In this document: in pieces, positions 7,512-16,010 of the stretch
Position numbering within the stretch: the first letter of the stretch is position 1
Layout of the letters: each line of letters starts with the position of its first letter
DNA from: a bacterium
Lineage (GTDB): Bacteria > Patescibacteriota > Minisyncoccia > Sungbacterales > HO2-52-23
Assembly (NCBI GenBank): GCA_030697525.1
Contig: JAUYPW010000011.1
Span: forward strand, 1 to 39,041
DNA length: 39,041 nucleotides
Direction of reading: 5' to 3'
Translations under genes and position numbers: made by a program
The notes under the pieces: generated by a model
What the model saw: the letters and a program-made list of their open reading frames with translations, nothing else
The model's database searches: none
What the model was told of the DNA's origin: nothing

Positions 7512-7657
7512 GTGGGTCGAGGGTATTCTGATTGAAGACAACGGGAGGAGCGATTTGCTTGGTTTGCCAGTCTTCTGGCAAAAATCGCGACGACCATTAG
7601 CGAGCGCGCCGCAGGAGCGCGCGAGTCGTGTCTGAAATCAGAATACCCGAGACCCAC
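7512..7657. repeat. Long palindromic intergenic element, copy 1
   Basis: Ends GTGGGTCGAGGGTATTCTGATT and AATCAGAATACCCGAGACCCAC are near-perfect inverse complements. The interior has two arms, TTTGCCAG TCTT CTGGCAAA and GCGCGC..GCGCGC, so the RNA would fold as a branched hairpin. It fills the gap between the alr stop (7 bases away) and the ftsQ start (11 bases away). Termini and the internal TCGTGTCTGAAATCAG are shared with the element at 10093; GCTTGGTT in one arm is shared with 23070. Confidence 0.8.
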
Positions 7658-7664
7658 GATATTT

Positions 7665-8828
7665 CTATACTTCTACTCTTTTTATAAGTGGGTTAATTCT
7701 AGTCAACAACTCGTAGTGACTGCAATCTATTTTGCGAGCCAGCTCATCCGCCCAAATCGATTCTTGTCCTTGCCTTCCAATTAGCACTACTTCATCCCCT
7801 ACTTTTATTTTATCAATTCCTGTGACATCTACAATGACCATGTCCATGGAAATCAGGCCGATCACCGAAGCTCTGCGGCCACAAACAAGCACTTCGCCTT
7901 TGTTTGATAGTCTGCGGTCATAGCCGTGCCAATAGCCTACCGGCAAGATAGCTATCTGGCTTTTTGACTTAACTTTGTGCAAAAAATTATATCCCACTGA
8001 AGATCCGGCCGGTATTTCCTTAATTTCGGAGACAAATGTTTTCCAAGAAAGAACCGGTGTAAGCTCGCTTTCCAAGTTTCGGCGAGGTGGAGGTGAGGGA
8101 GGATAGCCGTAAATCCCCATACCGATTCTGACCATATCCAAATGCGCATCTGGATAAAAAATTGTTCCTCCGGTAGCCGACATGGATCTTATTAAATTAT
8201 CAAATCCGGCCATTTTGAACTGATCAGAGATATTTTGGAAAACCTTTATCTGCTTTTTTGAATGAAGTTTGTGAGCAGTATCCGAAGCTGAAGCAAAATG
8301 ACTAAATACCCCCATAGGTTTGAGATTTTTATTTTGTACAAAAGACAGGAGCTGTTTAATTTGTTCCGGTAAAAACCCGCGTCTGTGCATACCGGAATCT
8401 ATTTTTATAAAAAACTTTGGTTTGTCTCTAAGTCGGCCAAATTCATTTAAAGAATTAAAATCGGCAATACTTACAACCAATTCTTTTCTAAAAGCTTCCC
8501 GGAATAAATCAGGAATCGTATACCCCAGAATAAGTATCGAAGATTTTATGTTCTCTCGGCGAAGTCTTAAGCCCTCGGTAATAGAATCCACCCCAAAACA
8601 CCCTCCTTCGCTAAAGCTCCCGCCTGTGCTGAGACCTCGGCGGGTAGGTCGGAGGGCAAGCAGCGCCTTTGCAATATGGACAAGGCCATGACCATAAGCA
8701 TTGGATTTGACTACAGCCATGAGACGAGTGTCTTCCGGAATCAAACGCAAAAAACGCTCCACGTTTGAGTGAAGCGCTTTTGTATTTATTTCTATCCATG
8801 TTCTTAGATTAGGTAATTTGGAAATCAT
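7665..8828 (-). CDS. alr: Alanine racemase with in-frame palindromic insertion
   Basis: PLP enzyme of fold type III making D-alanine for peptidoglycan. The cofactor lysine motif is AVVKSNAYGHG (near residue 41). The N-terminal TIM barrel continues through CFGVDSITEGLRLR and FIKIDSGMHRRGF; the C-terminal beta domain holds the catalytic tyrosine motif SVGYNFLHK and the conserved LISMDMVIVDVTG. Length (387 aa) is slightly above normal, owing to an insertion ALRPTRRGLSTGGSFSEGG between KALL and CFGVDS encoded by a palindrome. The ATG overlaps the serS stop by four bases (ATGA), so serS and alr are coupled. Confidence 0.93.
   Translation of the reverse strand: MISKLPNLRTWIEINTKALHSNVERFLRLIPEDTRLMAVVKSNAYGHGLVHIAKALLALRPTRRGLSTGGSFSEGGCFGVDSITEGLRLRRENIKSSILILGYTIPDLFREAFRKELVVSIADFNSLNEFGRLRDKPKFFIKIDSGMHRRGFLPEQIKQLLSFVQNKNLKPMGVFSHFASASDTAHKLHSKKQIKVFQNISDQFKMAGFDNLIRSMSATGGTIFYPDAHLDMVRIGMGIYGYPPSPPPRRNLESELTPVLSWKTFVSEIKEIPAGSSVGYNFLHKVKSKSQIAILPVGYWHGYDRRLSNKGEVLVCGRRASVIGLISMDMVIVDVTGIDKIKVGDEVVLIGRQGQESIWADELARKIDCSHYELLTRINPLIKRVEV
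8601..8656. repeat. Palindromic insertion inside alr
   Basis: CCCTCC..CCCGCC and GGCGGG..GGAGGG make a two-part inverted repeat of 56 bases. It lies in frame within alr and encodes an 18-residue Arg/Gly/Ser-rich loop that other alanine racemases do not have between the helix after the PLP lysine and the next strand. It resembles in behaviour the in-frame palindromes described in Rickettsia. Confidence 0.65.
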
Positions 8829-10081
8829 TTTTTAGAGATGATCTTGCTTCCCAAATAAGGTTGCAGAACTTCCGGCACGGATATCGTTCCGTCTTTTTGC
8901 TGATAGTTTTCCAAAAGCTGGATAAGCACGCGGGGTGTGGCAAGAGCCGTGTTATTTAATGAGTGGGCAAACTGCAGTTTGCCATTTTGATCACGATATT
9001 TTATGTTCAAACGCCTTGTCTGAAAATCATAAAAATAAGAAGAGGAATGAGTCTCGCCATATTTTTGCTGGGCGGGGATCCAAGTCTCAATGTCGTATTT
9101 TTTAACCTGCCCCAGCCCCAGATCTCCCGCGCAATTCACCACCACACGGTAAGGTAATTTTAGAGCTTGCAGAATTTCCTCGGAATTTCTAGTTATCTCT
9201 TCATGCCATTTTACAGATTCATCAGTATCGGATTTACAGAAGATAACCTGCTCAACCTTCATAAACTCATGCAAGCGATAAATTCCCTTGGTGTCTTTAC
9301 CGTAAGAACCCGCCTCGCGCCGAAAACACGGTGAGAAGGCAATAAATTTTTTGGGAAGTTCGCTTTCCGCCAAGATTTCATCCTGATACATGCCCATGAC
9401 CGGAACTTCGGCTGTGCCCGCCAGATATAGATCGTCCTGTGTATGATAAATTTCTTCTTTACCCTGCGGTAACCAGCCTGTACCCACAAATGAGTTTTCC
9501 TTTACCAGAGAGGGGGCAACCAGAGGTATAAAACCTTTCTTGACCAAATGATTAATCGTAAACTGCCAGAGAGCAAAACTCAAAAGCGCCCCTTCATTTT
9601 TCAAAAAATAACCCCGAAAACCCGCTACCTTAGCGCCTCTCTCAAAATCAACCAAATCTAATTCTTTCATCAAAGTAATGTGGTCTTTGACTGGAAAATC
9701 AAATTTTGGAATCTCGCCCCAAAGCTTCACCGGCTTATTGTCCGCATCCGACTCCCCTTCCGGAACAGATTCGTGGGGAACCTGCGGAACTTGGAGCATA
9801 AGTAAATTAAACTCTGACTCTACCACATGCAATCTTGCTTCCAAATCATTCAGCTCTTTTTTCAGCTTCTGCATTTCGGAGATTTTGTGTTGATCCTTAG
9901 TCTTGGCAATTTCCTCCGAAACTACATTCTGCTGGTGTCGCATGTCATCAATCGTTTTAATTAAACTTCGCCGCTCATCATCCACAACCACCAATTTATC
10001 TAAATCAACAGCCACATGCTTCTTGCGCGCAGCTTCTTTTATTTCTTTTAAATTTTGTCTGATAAAATTTATATCTAACAT
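8825..10081 (-). CDS. serS: Seryl-tRNA synthetase
   Basis: Class II aminoacyl-tRNA synthetase charging tRNA-Ser. I start at MLDINFIRQNLKEIKEAA, the usual SerRS N-terminus; the 22 extra residues in the track come from a palindromic element. Residues about 30-100 form the antiparallel coiled-coil tRNA-binding arm. Motif 2 is CFRREAGSYGKDTKGIYRLHEF; motif 3 is reduced to NNTALATPRVLIQLLENYQ, where many bacterial enzymes have a GLAVGRT-like sequence. Length is 418 aa, normal. There is no Shine-Dalgarno; the element at 10093 ends 11 bases upstream. The stop overlaps the alr start. Confidence 0.95.
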   Translation of the reverse strand: MLDINFIRQNLKEIKEAARKKHVAVDLDKLVVVDDERRSLIKTIDDMRHQQNVVSEEIAKTKDQHKISEMQKLKKELNDLEARLHVVESEFNLLMLQVPQVPHESVPEGESDADNKPVKLWGEIPKFDFPVKDHITLMKELDLVDFERGAKVAGFRGYFLKNEGALLSFALWQFTINHLVKKGFIPLVAPSLVKENSFVGTGWLPQGKEEIYHTQDDLYLAGTAEVPVMGMYQDEILAESELPKKFIAFSPCFRREAGSYGKDTKGIYRLHEFMKVEQVIFCKSDTDESVKWHEEITRNSEEILQALKLPYRVVVNCAGDLGLGQVKKYDIETWIPAQQKYGETHSSSYFYDFQTRRLNIKYRDQNGKLQFAHSLNNTALATPRVLIQLLENYQQKDGTISVPEVLQPYLGSKIISKK

Positions 10082-10092
10082 ATTATTACTAA

Positions 10093-10336
10093 GCGGGTCG
10101 AGTGGTATCCTGATTTCAGTTCTTGTATTACTAAAGCGAGTCATCATGCTTTTTCCGCGAAATGGTGGAGGTTTGGTTTACAAATTACCGAAGCGCAGGA
10201 ACAAGGAAAGCCGCGATTAGTAGCGGAAGGCTTCCTGTTCCGAGCGAGGATAATTTGTCCAAACCGTAACTTTTGAGCGGAAAGCGTGATGACGAGCTAA
10301 ATCGTGTCTGAAATCAGGATACCCGAGGGGACCCGC
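10093..10336. repeat. Long palindromic intergenic element, copy 2
   Basis: GCGGGTCGAGTGGTATCCTG and the inverse CAGGATACCCGAGGGGACCCGC form the ends of a 244-base imperfect palindrome. Inside, GTCATCATGCTTTTTCCGC pairs with GCGGAAAGCGTGATGAC and a long arm runs from GGTTTGGTTTACAAATTA to TAATTTGTCCAAACC. It exactly fills the space between the lysS stop and the serS start, about 12 bases from each. Same termini as the element at 7512. Confidence 0.8.
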
Positions 10337-10348
10337 GTCTCGAAAAAA

Positions 10349-11782
10349 TTATTTCGGTCTCATGGTCGGAAACAATAAAACCTCTTTTATATTTTTTGTG
10401 TCCGTCAAAAACATCACCAGCCGGTCTATGCCGATGCCAAGCCCCGCCGCCGGCGGCATACCGTATTCTAAAGCTTCTATAAAATCTTCATCCACTCTGT
10501 GCGCCTCTTCTTCTCCTCCGGCCCTCTCTTTTTCCTGTCCCTCAAATCTTTTCCTTTGCTCTATCGGATCATTTAATTCAGAAAAGGCGTTGGCCAATTC
10601 CAAACCGCTAACTATCAGCTGGAATCTTCTCACTTCTTCTTTATTATCCGATTTTTGTTTGGCCAAAGGAGAAATCTCTATGGGATGATCTGTGATAAAA
10701 GTCGGCTGCAACAAATGAGGCCGGCATATTTTTTTATATATTTCATCGGCGATCTTGCCCTTAGATTCTTGTTTGCCGATATCTATGCCCAGTTGTTTCG
10801 CTCTGGTCGCCAGGGTATCTCTTGTTTCCTTGTCATAATCCATTATTTGAGCGTGACGTTTAAGAACTTCTTTGAAAGCAAGACGCGCAAAGGGTTTTTT
10901 ATAATTCTCTTTCTTTCCAACCGCCTCAACTAATTGCAAAAACATATCTTCCGTAAAGCTCATCATTGCCCGCTCGTCCCAAAAAGCCGCGTAGCATTCA
11001 AGCATGGTAAACTCTGGATTATGTTGAGGACTTATGCCCTCATTTCGAAAATTGCGGCCTATTTCATAAACTCGTTCAAATCCTCCCACCAGCAGTCTTT
11101 TTAAATAAAGTTCAGGGGCAACTCGCAAATATAGATCCATATCCAAGGCGTTGTGGTGCGTAACAAATGGTCGGGCTATAGCCCCTCCCGGCACCGGATG
11201 CAAAAGAGGAGTTTCCACCTCCAAGAAATCATGGGTATCCAAAAATTCACGCAGAGATTTTATTATTTTTGTTCGCAGTTCAAATCTCTCCCGAACACCC
11301 TCGTTCATCAAAAGATCCAAATATCTTTTTCTAAATCTTTCGTCCACATCCTGCAGGCCGTGCCATTTCTCCGGCAAGGGCAGTAAGGTCTTGGAAAGCA
11401 TCCTCCAATTTTTTACCAAAAGTGTTTTTTCCTCCTTTTGGGTTTTAAAAAGGTCTCCGCTTGTTTCTACAAAATCACCCACATCACCAGTCTGCAGAAA
11501 AAAATCGTAAGCTTCGCCAAGCAAATCTTTTTTAAAATATACTTGTATCTTGCCCGTGCCGTCATATAGGTCAATAAAAGTAGATCCGCCGTGTTCTCGG
11601 CGCGCCAAAATCCTGCCAGCCAAAGTTATATATTTTTTAGACTTGGCAAGATAAGCAAACTTCTTTACGGCCTCACTTGCCGAATGAGTACGCTCGGTTT
11701 CGGCCGGATAAGATTCAAAACCCTTGTCTTGTATGATAACTGTTTTTTTAAGCCGCTCGGAGCGGATTTCTTCAAGAGACAT
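10349..11782 (-). CDS. lysS: Lysyl-tRNA synthetase, class II
   Basis: A 477-aa class IIb synthetase charging tRNA-Lys. The N-terminal OB-fold anticodon domain includes ITLAGRILARREHGGSTFIDLYD. Motif 2 is YEIGRNFRNEGISPQHNPEFTML and motif 3 is GLGIGIDRLVMFLTDTKNIKEVLLFP. The C-terminal extension is short, ending TMRPK. Start at the ATG of MSLEEIRSERLKK; no Shine-Dalgarno. It lies upstream of serS-alr-ftsQ on the same strand, with a long palindrome between it and serS, so cotranscription is possible but unproved. Confidence 0.96.
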   Translation of the reverse strand: MSLEEIRSERLKKTVIIQDKGFESYPAETERTHSASEAVKKFAYLAKSKKYITLAGRILARREHGGSTFIDLYDGTGKIQVYFKKDLLGEAYDFFLQTGDVGDFVETSGDLFKTQKEEKTLLVKNWRMLSKTLLPLPEKWHGLQDVDERFRKRYLDLLMNEGVRERFELRTKIIKSLREFLDTHDFLEVETPLLHPVPGGAIARPFVTHHNALDMDLYLRVAPELYLKRLLVGGFERVYEIGRNFRNEGISPQHNPEFTMLECYAAFWDERAMMSFTEDMFLQLVEAVGKKENYKKPFARLAFKEVLKRHAQIMDYDKETRDTLATRAKQLGIDIGKQESKGKIADEIYKKICRPHLLQPTFITDHPIEISPLAKQKSDNKEEVRRFQLIVSGLELANAFSELNDPIEQRKRFEGQEKERAGGEEEAHRVDEDFIEALEYGMPPAAGLGIGIDRLVMFLTDTKNIKEVLLFPTMRPK

Positions 11783-11801
11783 AATACTGAAATAATAGAA
11801 C

Positions 11802-11830
11802 TTGTACGGGTGCTTGTAAAGTGATACATT
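11802..11830 (+). promoter_or_regulatory. Possible promoter of the IDO gene
   Basis: TTGTAC at 11802 and TACATT at 11825 are 17 bases apart, a moderate match to the sigma70 consensus, and lie 33 bases before the start codon, which leaves room for the Shine-Dalgarno. It overlaps the 5' flank of the divergent lysS. Confidence 0.35.
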
Positions 11831-11862
11831 GCAGAAAGATTTTTGACAAAGGAGGTTTAAAG

Positions 11863-13125
11863 ATGTCTCGGAAACCTAATTTAAACCCAAACGAATTTGG
11901 TATTTTAAACCAAAGAGGATTTCTGCCAGCGCCAAGCCCGATCAAGAACTCCATGGAAGCCCACAATGAACTTAGGGTAGCAACTCCCGGCGCCAGAGCA
12001 GCTTTGGACTGGATAGATGAATTGGTTCTTAATCTGCCCAAACTAATCATGGCTGGCAAAGCCAGAACCATGATTAAGAAGGCTTTGGATCAGATATTAT
12101 TTTATAATATGGATTACCACCTACAGAATCTTATCCTGAACGTACAAAGCCATAATATACTTGCCTACCTGATGCGCAGCTTCTCTTTTTTGGGACATGC
12201 CTTGGTGTGGGAAGATCCGGAAAACCCGATGGACCATATCCACGCCGGTCTTGCCGTTCCCTGGCATGCAGTTGCCCAAAGGCTAGGCAGACCCCCAGTG
12301 CTCTCTTACGCAAGTTATGCTTTGGACAACTGGAGAATGATTGAAGAGGGATCAATTGAGATTGGCAATATTGCAATTCTACAAAATTTTTTGGGAGGCA
12401 TAGACGAAGATTGGTTTATTTTGGTCCACGTGGAAATAGAGGCAGAAGCTGGAACTATTCCAAGATCCATAGCCCAAGCGCTTAAGTGTATTGCCAGAAA
12501 AGATGCCATTGGTTTATATGCTAATCTTTGTGACATAGCTAAGGCAGAAAAGCAGATGTACGAGACCCTTCTGCGAATGCCGGAGCACTGCGACCCGCAT
12601 CTTTATTACACTCGTGTTCGCCCGTGGATTCATGGCTGGATAAATCCGGCTCTGCCAAACGGGATGGTATATGAAGGTGTTGAAGAATATGAGGGAAAAC
12701 CCCAGAAATTTCGGGGGGAAACAGGGGCGCAGAGTTCCATAATTCCTCTGCTGGATGCTTTTCTGGAAATAGAACACGCTGACAATAAATTGACCAGCTA
12801 TCTTTTGGAAATGCGTGATTATATGCCGCCCAAGCATAGAAAATTTATAGAAGAAGTGGAAAGATTAGTTAGAGAAGGTTTGTCCGTAAAAAAGTTTATC
12901 CGCGACGATGCTCTTCTTAGTCACAGCCTGCAATCCTGTTACCACTGGCTGGAATTATTTAGAAATAAGCATTTGGAATATGCCGCCACTTACATCCAAA
13001 GACAAAGTCAGCAGAGCAAGTCTAACCCCAGCGAAGTCGGAACCGGCGGAACACCCTTTATGCCCTATCTTAAAGAACATCTGGAAGATACCAAGAAAGC
13101 AAGAAAAGAAGATCCAAAAGTTTAA
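11863..13125 (+). CDS. Indoleamine 2,3-dioxygenase family protein
   Basis: Heme dioxygenase family that opens the indole ring of tryptophan to N-formylkynurenine. Family motifs are clear: RGFLPAPSP, FLGHALVW, LAVPWHAVAQRLGRPPVLSY, WFILVHVEIEAEAG, CDPHLYYTRVRPWIHGW (with the substrate-contacting Arg), GAQSSIIPLLDAFL, and MPPKHRKFIEEV with the probable proximal heme His at about residue 325, then GTGGTPFMPYLK. At 420 aa it is full length. Start at MSRKPNLNPN because GGAGG lies seven bases upstream. It is monocistronic with its own terminator. No other kynurenine or heme biosynthesis gene is in the window, so the physiological role is unclear. Confidence 0.9.
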   Translation: MSRKPNLNPNEFGILNQRGFLPAPSPIKNSMEAHNELRVATPGARAALDWIDELVLNLPKLIMAGKARTMIKKALDQILFYNMDYHLQNLILNVQSHNILAYLMRSFSFLGHALVWEDPENPMDHIHAGLAVPWHAVAQRLGRPPVLSYASYALDNWRMIEEGSIEIGNIAILQNFLGGIDEDWFILVHVEIEAEAGTIPRSIAQALKCIARKDAIGLYANLCDIAKAEKQMYETLLRMPEHCDPHLYYTRVRPWIHGWINPALPNGMVYEGVEEYEGKPQKFRGETGAQSSIIPLLDAFLEIEHADNKLTSYLLEMRDYMPPKHRKFIEEVERLVREGLSVKKFIRDDALLSHSLQSCYHWLELFRNKHLEYAATYIQRQSQQSKSNPSEVGTGGTPFMPYLKEHLEDTKKARKEDPKV

Positions 13126-13128
13126 CCA

Positions 13129-13154
13129 AAAATTCCCCAACATCGGGGAATTTT
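13129..13154 (+). terminator. Rho-independent terminator of the IDO gene
   Basis: AAAATTCCCC AACAT CGGGGAATTTT, a ten-pair stem followed by a T-rich stretch (ATATTTTTTC). It lies between the convergent IDO and greA genes and may serve both. Confidence 0.85.
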
Positions 13155-13191
13155 ATATTTTTTCATTATCCCGAGAAAACCGATTCAACTA

Positions 13192-13650
13192 CTACTTTAT
13201 CTCCAAAATTTCGTACATATAAGAACCTGCCGGAGTTTTCACTTCCACCCTGTCTCCAATCGCATGTTCCAGAAAAGCTTTGCCCAGAGGAGATTCGTTG
13301 GATATTTTACTTTCTGCCGGATTAGCCTCGTCGGTCCCTACAATAGTATAGTATTCCTCACCTTTAGCAGATTTTACTTTTACGGTTGACCCGACGTCAA
13401 CCTTGCCGGAGGAAACATCTTTTTTTATGAGCACAGCGTTTCTTACAACTTCTTCTTGTTCGGCGATCTTGGCTTCCACCATGTTTTGCTCTTCTTTGGT
13501 TTCCTGATATTCAGCGTTTTCAGATAAATCACCTAGAGACTTGGCATGTTCTAACCGCTGGGCAATTTCTTTTCTCTTGGTAGTTTTGAGTTCGTTTAAT
13601 TCCTGTTTTAATTTTTCTAAACCTTCTTCGGAGAAATATTGTGCGGACAT
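13192..13650 (-). CDS. greA: Transcription elongation factor GreA
   Basis: A 152-aa protein that enters the RNA polymerase secondary channel and stimulates cleavage of backtracked RNA. The N-terminal coiled coil carries the signature GDLSENAEYQETKEEQ with the acidic tip residues; the C-terminal FKBP-like domain runs from about residue 80 (VGSTVKVKSAKGEEY) to the end and includes SPLGKAFLEHAIGDRVEV. I use the ATG at 13650 rather than the GTG one codon earlier. Normal length. Convergent with the IDO gene. Confidence 0.95.
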   Translation of the reverse strand: MSAQYFSEEGLEKLKQELNELKTTKRKEIAQRLEHAKSLGDLSENAEYQETKEEQNMVEAKIAEQEEVVRNAVLIKKDVSSGKVDVGSTVKVKSAKGEEYYTIVGTDEANPAESKISNESPLGKAFLEHAIGDRVEVKTPAGSYMYEILEIK

Positions 13651-13708
13651 CACGAAATATTTAAAAATTAAAGGCTAACCCGAAGCCTAATATACAATAA
13701 CTAATCGG

Positions 13709-15613
13709 TCAAGGCTGCTGGTTTGTGGATAACTTATCTTTTTGAGCAAAGTACCACTTATACAAATCTCTGGCCACCGGTACCGCCGTACGAGCTCCCT
13801 CACCGCCATGTTCTCCCATAGACAATATGACCAGTTCCGGATTATCAACGGGGGCAAAAGTCGCCGCCCAAGAGTGAGGGTTTTTTCCGCCGCTTACCTG
13901 CGCTGTCCCGGTTTTAGAAGCCGTGGGAACAGGAACGGCCTGCAAACCTTTGGAGGTGCCTCTTATCACTGCCTCCCTCATGCCTATTTTAACTTTTTCT
14001 ATATGCGCCAAATCAACCATGTTTTCTCTCACCAAAACCACGGGGTCATCGGCAAGAAGCCGAGGCTTAAACAGCTTGCCGCCATTGGCAATTGCGGCTG
14101 TAGCCATAGCCATTTGTAGAGGCGTAACTCTAAGCCCCCCTTGTCCGATAGAAACATTGTAAGTATCTCCAATCCTCCAAATTGGGTTGGCAGGATCAGT
14201 TTTTTTCTTAGATTCCGGATCCGGCAAAAATCCTTCTTTTTCCCCCGGCAATGTCACTCCTGTTTTGGATCCCAAACCAAAAGCCTGCAGATAACTTTTA
14301 ATTCTATCTATACCCAAACCTTCTTGTTCCTTATATCCCCCGCCGATAATATAAAAATAAACATTGGCTGACAGCGCAACCGCGTCGTAAAAATTTATCC
14401 ACCCATGAGGACGCCAATCTTTAAATATGTGACCCTCGCCCGGACGATACGGATTAGGGATTTCAATAAAACCCTGGTCGTATATCTTTTTTTCTGGGTC
14501 TATTAATTTCTCCTGCAAAGCCGCCACAGCTGTGAATGGCTTAATAATGGACCCCGAAGGAAATTCTCCGGCAATAGCCCGATTAAATAGAGGCTTCAGG
14601 GGATCGTTGATTATTTTTTCAAATTCTTTTTGGGAAATATTGTAACCTAATTCGTTGCTATTAAATCCTGGAAAACTTACCAAAGCTTTTATAGAACCGT
14701 CTCTCGGATCTAAAGCAATTACACTGCCGCCACTTTTCCCTCCAGTATAATGTTTCAGTAAATCATAAGCTAATTTCTGCATTTCCCCATCAATAGTGAG
14801 CTTCATTGAAGACCCCTCCTCTGGGTCTTCAATGAATTTAAACCTTGTCTCTCGGCCGCGGGCATCAATCTCCACCAGTCGTCGCCCCACGCTACCCCTA
14901 AGCTTGCTATCGTACTGCGCCTCAATTCCGGACTTACCCACAAACAAATCTTTTTTGGTAAACTGCTCTTTTTGGAGATCTTCCTGGGAAATTTTACCCA
15001 CAAATCCAAGCAAATGGGAAAAAGCTTGAGGATTTTTGTAGATACGGCGAGACCCTTCAATTATCTCAATACCCGGGAGTGAATCCAGCTTGCTTGCGAT
15101 AGTTACCAAATCTTCCAAAGGTATATTCTGGGGCATAAACACCTTGGAGGGAGTTTTTTTAAGATCGTAATTATAAGGAAAACCTAAATCAAAAAAATAA
15201 TCTTTTTTAACTTTAAGCAGCTCGCCCAGTTGATCAAGCAAACCGGCCAGATCTTTGGATTTAGCTGAAAATCTATCTTTGCTGAAGACCAGCCCCCAGG
15301 AAGGAACATTTTCAACCATAGGGCGGTTTTTTTCATCATAAATCACACCCCTGGGAGAAAAAACGGGTCTTATGAGAAATCTGTTTTCCTGTGATCTATT
15401 GTAAAGGGTCTCGCCCTTAGCCACTTGAAGTGTGGAGGATTCCCAAATAAGATATCCAAACCCCAAGGCTATCAAAAACAAAAATAAAAAAGAGGGTGCC
15501 CGGCTTATGGAGCGTTCCAGTTTTCCCTCCGTGTCAAAAGGTGAATTCAGATGACTAAAGGAATCAGCCAATATTTCATCCGGATCCAATAAGTTATGAT
15601 TTTTTATTTTCAT
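13709..15613 (-). CDS. mrdA: Penicillin-binding protein 2, peptidoglycan transpeptidase
   Basis: A 634-aa class B PBP of the elongasome. One transmembrane helix (about 41-58) anchors it; the dimerisation domain follows (VFSPRGVIYDEKNRPMVEN). Transpeptidase motifs are present: active-site SxxK in FPSGSIIKPF, SxN in ALSANVYFY, and KTGTAQVSGG. An additional conserved RGTSKGLQ motif lies near the C-terminus. Its start lies within the end of mreD (20-base overlap), so it belongs to the mreBCD-mrdA operon that builds cylindrical cell wall. Length is typical of PBP2. Confidence 0.95.
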   Translation of the reverse strand: MKIKNHNLLDPDEILADSFSHLNSPFDTEGKLERSISRAPSFLFLFLIALGFGYLIWESSTLQVAKGETLYNRSQENRFLIRPVFSPRGVIYDEKNRPMVENVPSWGLVFSKDRFSAKSKDLAGLLDQLGELLKVKKDYFFDLGFPYNYDLKKTPSKVFMPQNIPLEDLVTIASKLDSLPGIEIIEGSRRIYKNPQAFSHLLGFVGKISQEDLQKEQFTKKDLFVGKSGIEAQYDSKLRGSVGRRLVEIDARGRETRFKFIEDPEEGSSMKLTIDGEMQKLAYDLLKHYTGGKSGGSVIALDPRDGSIKALVSFPGFNSNELGYNISQKEFEKIINDPLKPLFNRAIAGEFPSGSIIKPFTAVAALQEKLIDPEKKIYDQGFIEIPNPYRPGEGHIFKDWRPHGWINFYDAVALSANVYFYIIGGGYKEQEGLGIDRIKSYLQAFGLGSKTGVTLPGEKEGFLPDPESKKKTDPANPIWRIGDTYNVSIGQGGLRVTPLQMAMATAAIANGGKLFKPRLLADDPVVLVRENMVDLAHIEKVKIGMREAVIRGTSKGLQAVPVPTASKTGTAQVSGGKNPHSWAATFAPVDNPELVILSMGEHGGEGARTAVPVARDLYKWYFAQKDKLSTNQQP

Positions 15614-16010
15614 TTAGGAAGTGTATCAGACTAAAGAATATAGATAATATAATTACAGGAGCCAGAGACCATATTATTATATCAATCACAAACCCGGAAT
15701 CCCACGGAATGTGGATTTCCTCTAATTTACCAATGACATAAGAGGCGGGATAAATCATGGAATTGACCAAGAAAAAAACGGAACCCACTGCTATTCCCTT
15801 GGTAAACAAAGAATCTGTGTTGGAAAAAATATGTCTTAATAACTCCACCAATAAAGCCGCCAAAATAAAAATAAGGGTGTGGGTTCCGAAAGGGAAAAGA
15901 CTTAAACTGTCCATAATAAAACCCAAAAATATTCCAAGCCAGATCCTTACCGAAATACCGACATGCCAGTATAAAAATATCAAAAAGAATAGGACTATAG
16001 AAAACGTCAT
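15594..16010 (-). CDS. mreD: MreD-like rod-shape membrane protein
   Basis: A 138-aa protein with about four to five transmembrane helices and few charged residues, a good fit to MreD, the small integral membrane member of the elongasome. Conserved-looking elements include WLGIFLGFIMDSLSLFPFGTHTLIF, the usual MreD motif region after the second helix. The family is poorly conserved, so the call leans on size, topology and position between mreC and mrdA. The start overlaps the mreC stop by four bases and the end overlaps mrdA. Confidence 0.85.
   Translation of the reverse strand: MTFSIVLFFLIFLYWHVGISVRIWLGIFLGFIMDSLSLFPFGTHTLIFILAALLVELLRHIFSNTDSLFTKGIAVGSVFFLVNSMIYPASYVIGKLEEIHIPWDSGFVIDIIIWSLAPVIILSIFFSLIHFLNENKKS

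Noticed and set aside
13192-13653. GTG at 13653 as the greA start
   Set aside because: The ATG one codon later gives the usual GreA N-terminus and there is no signal that favours the GTG.
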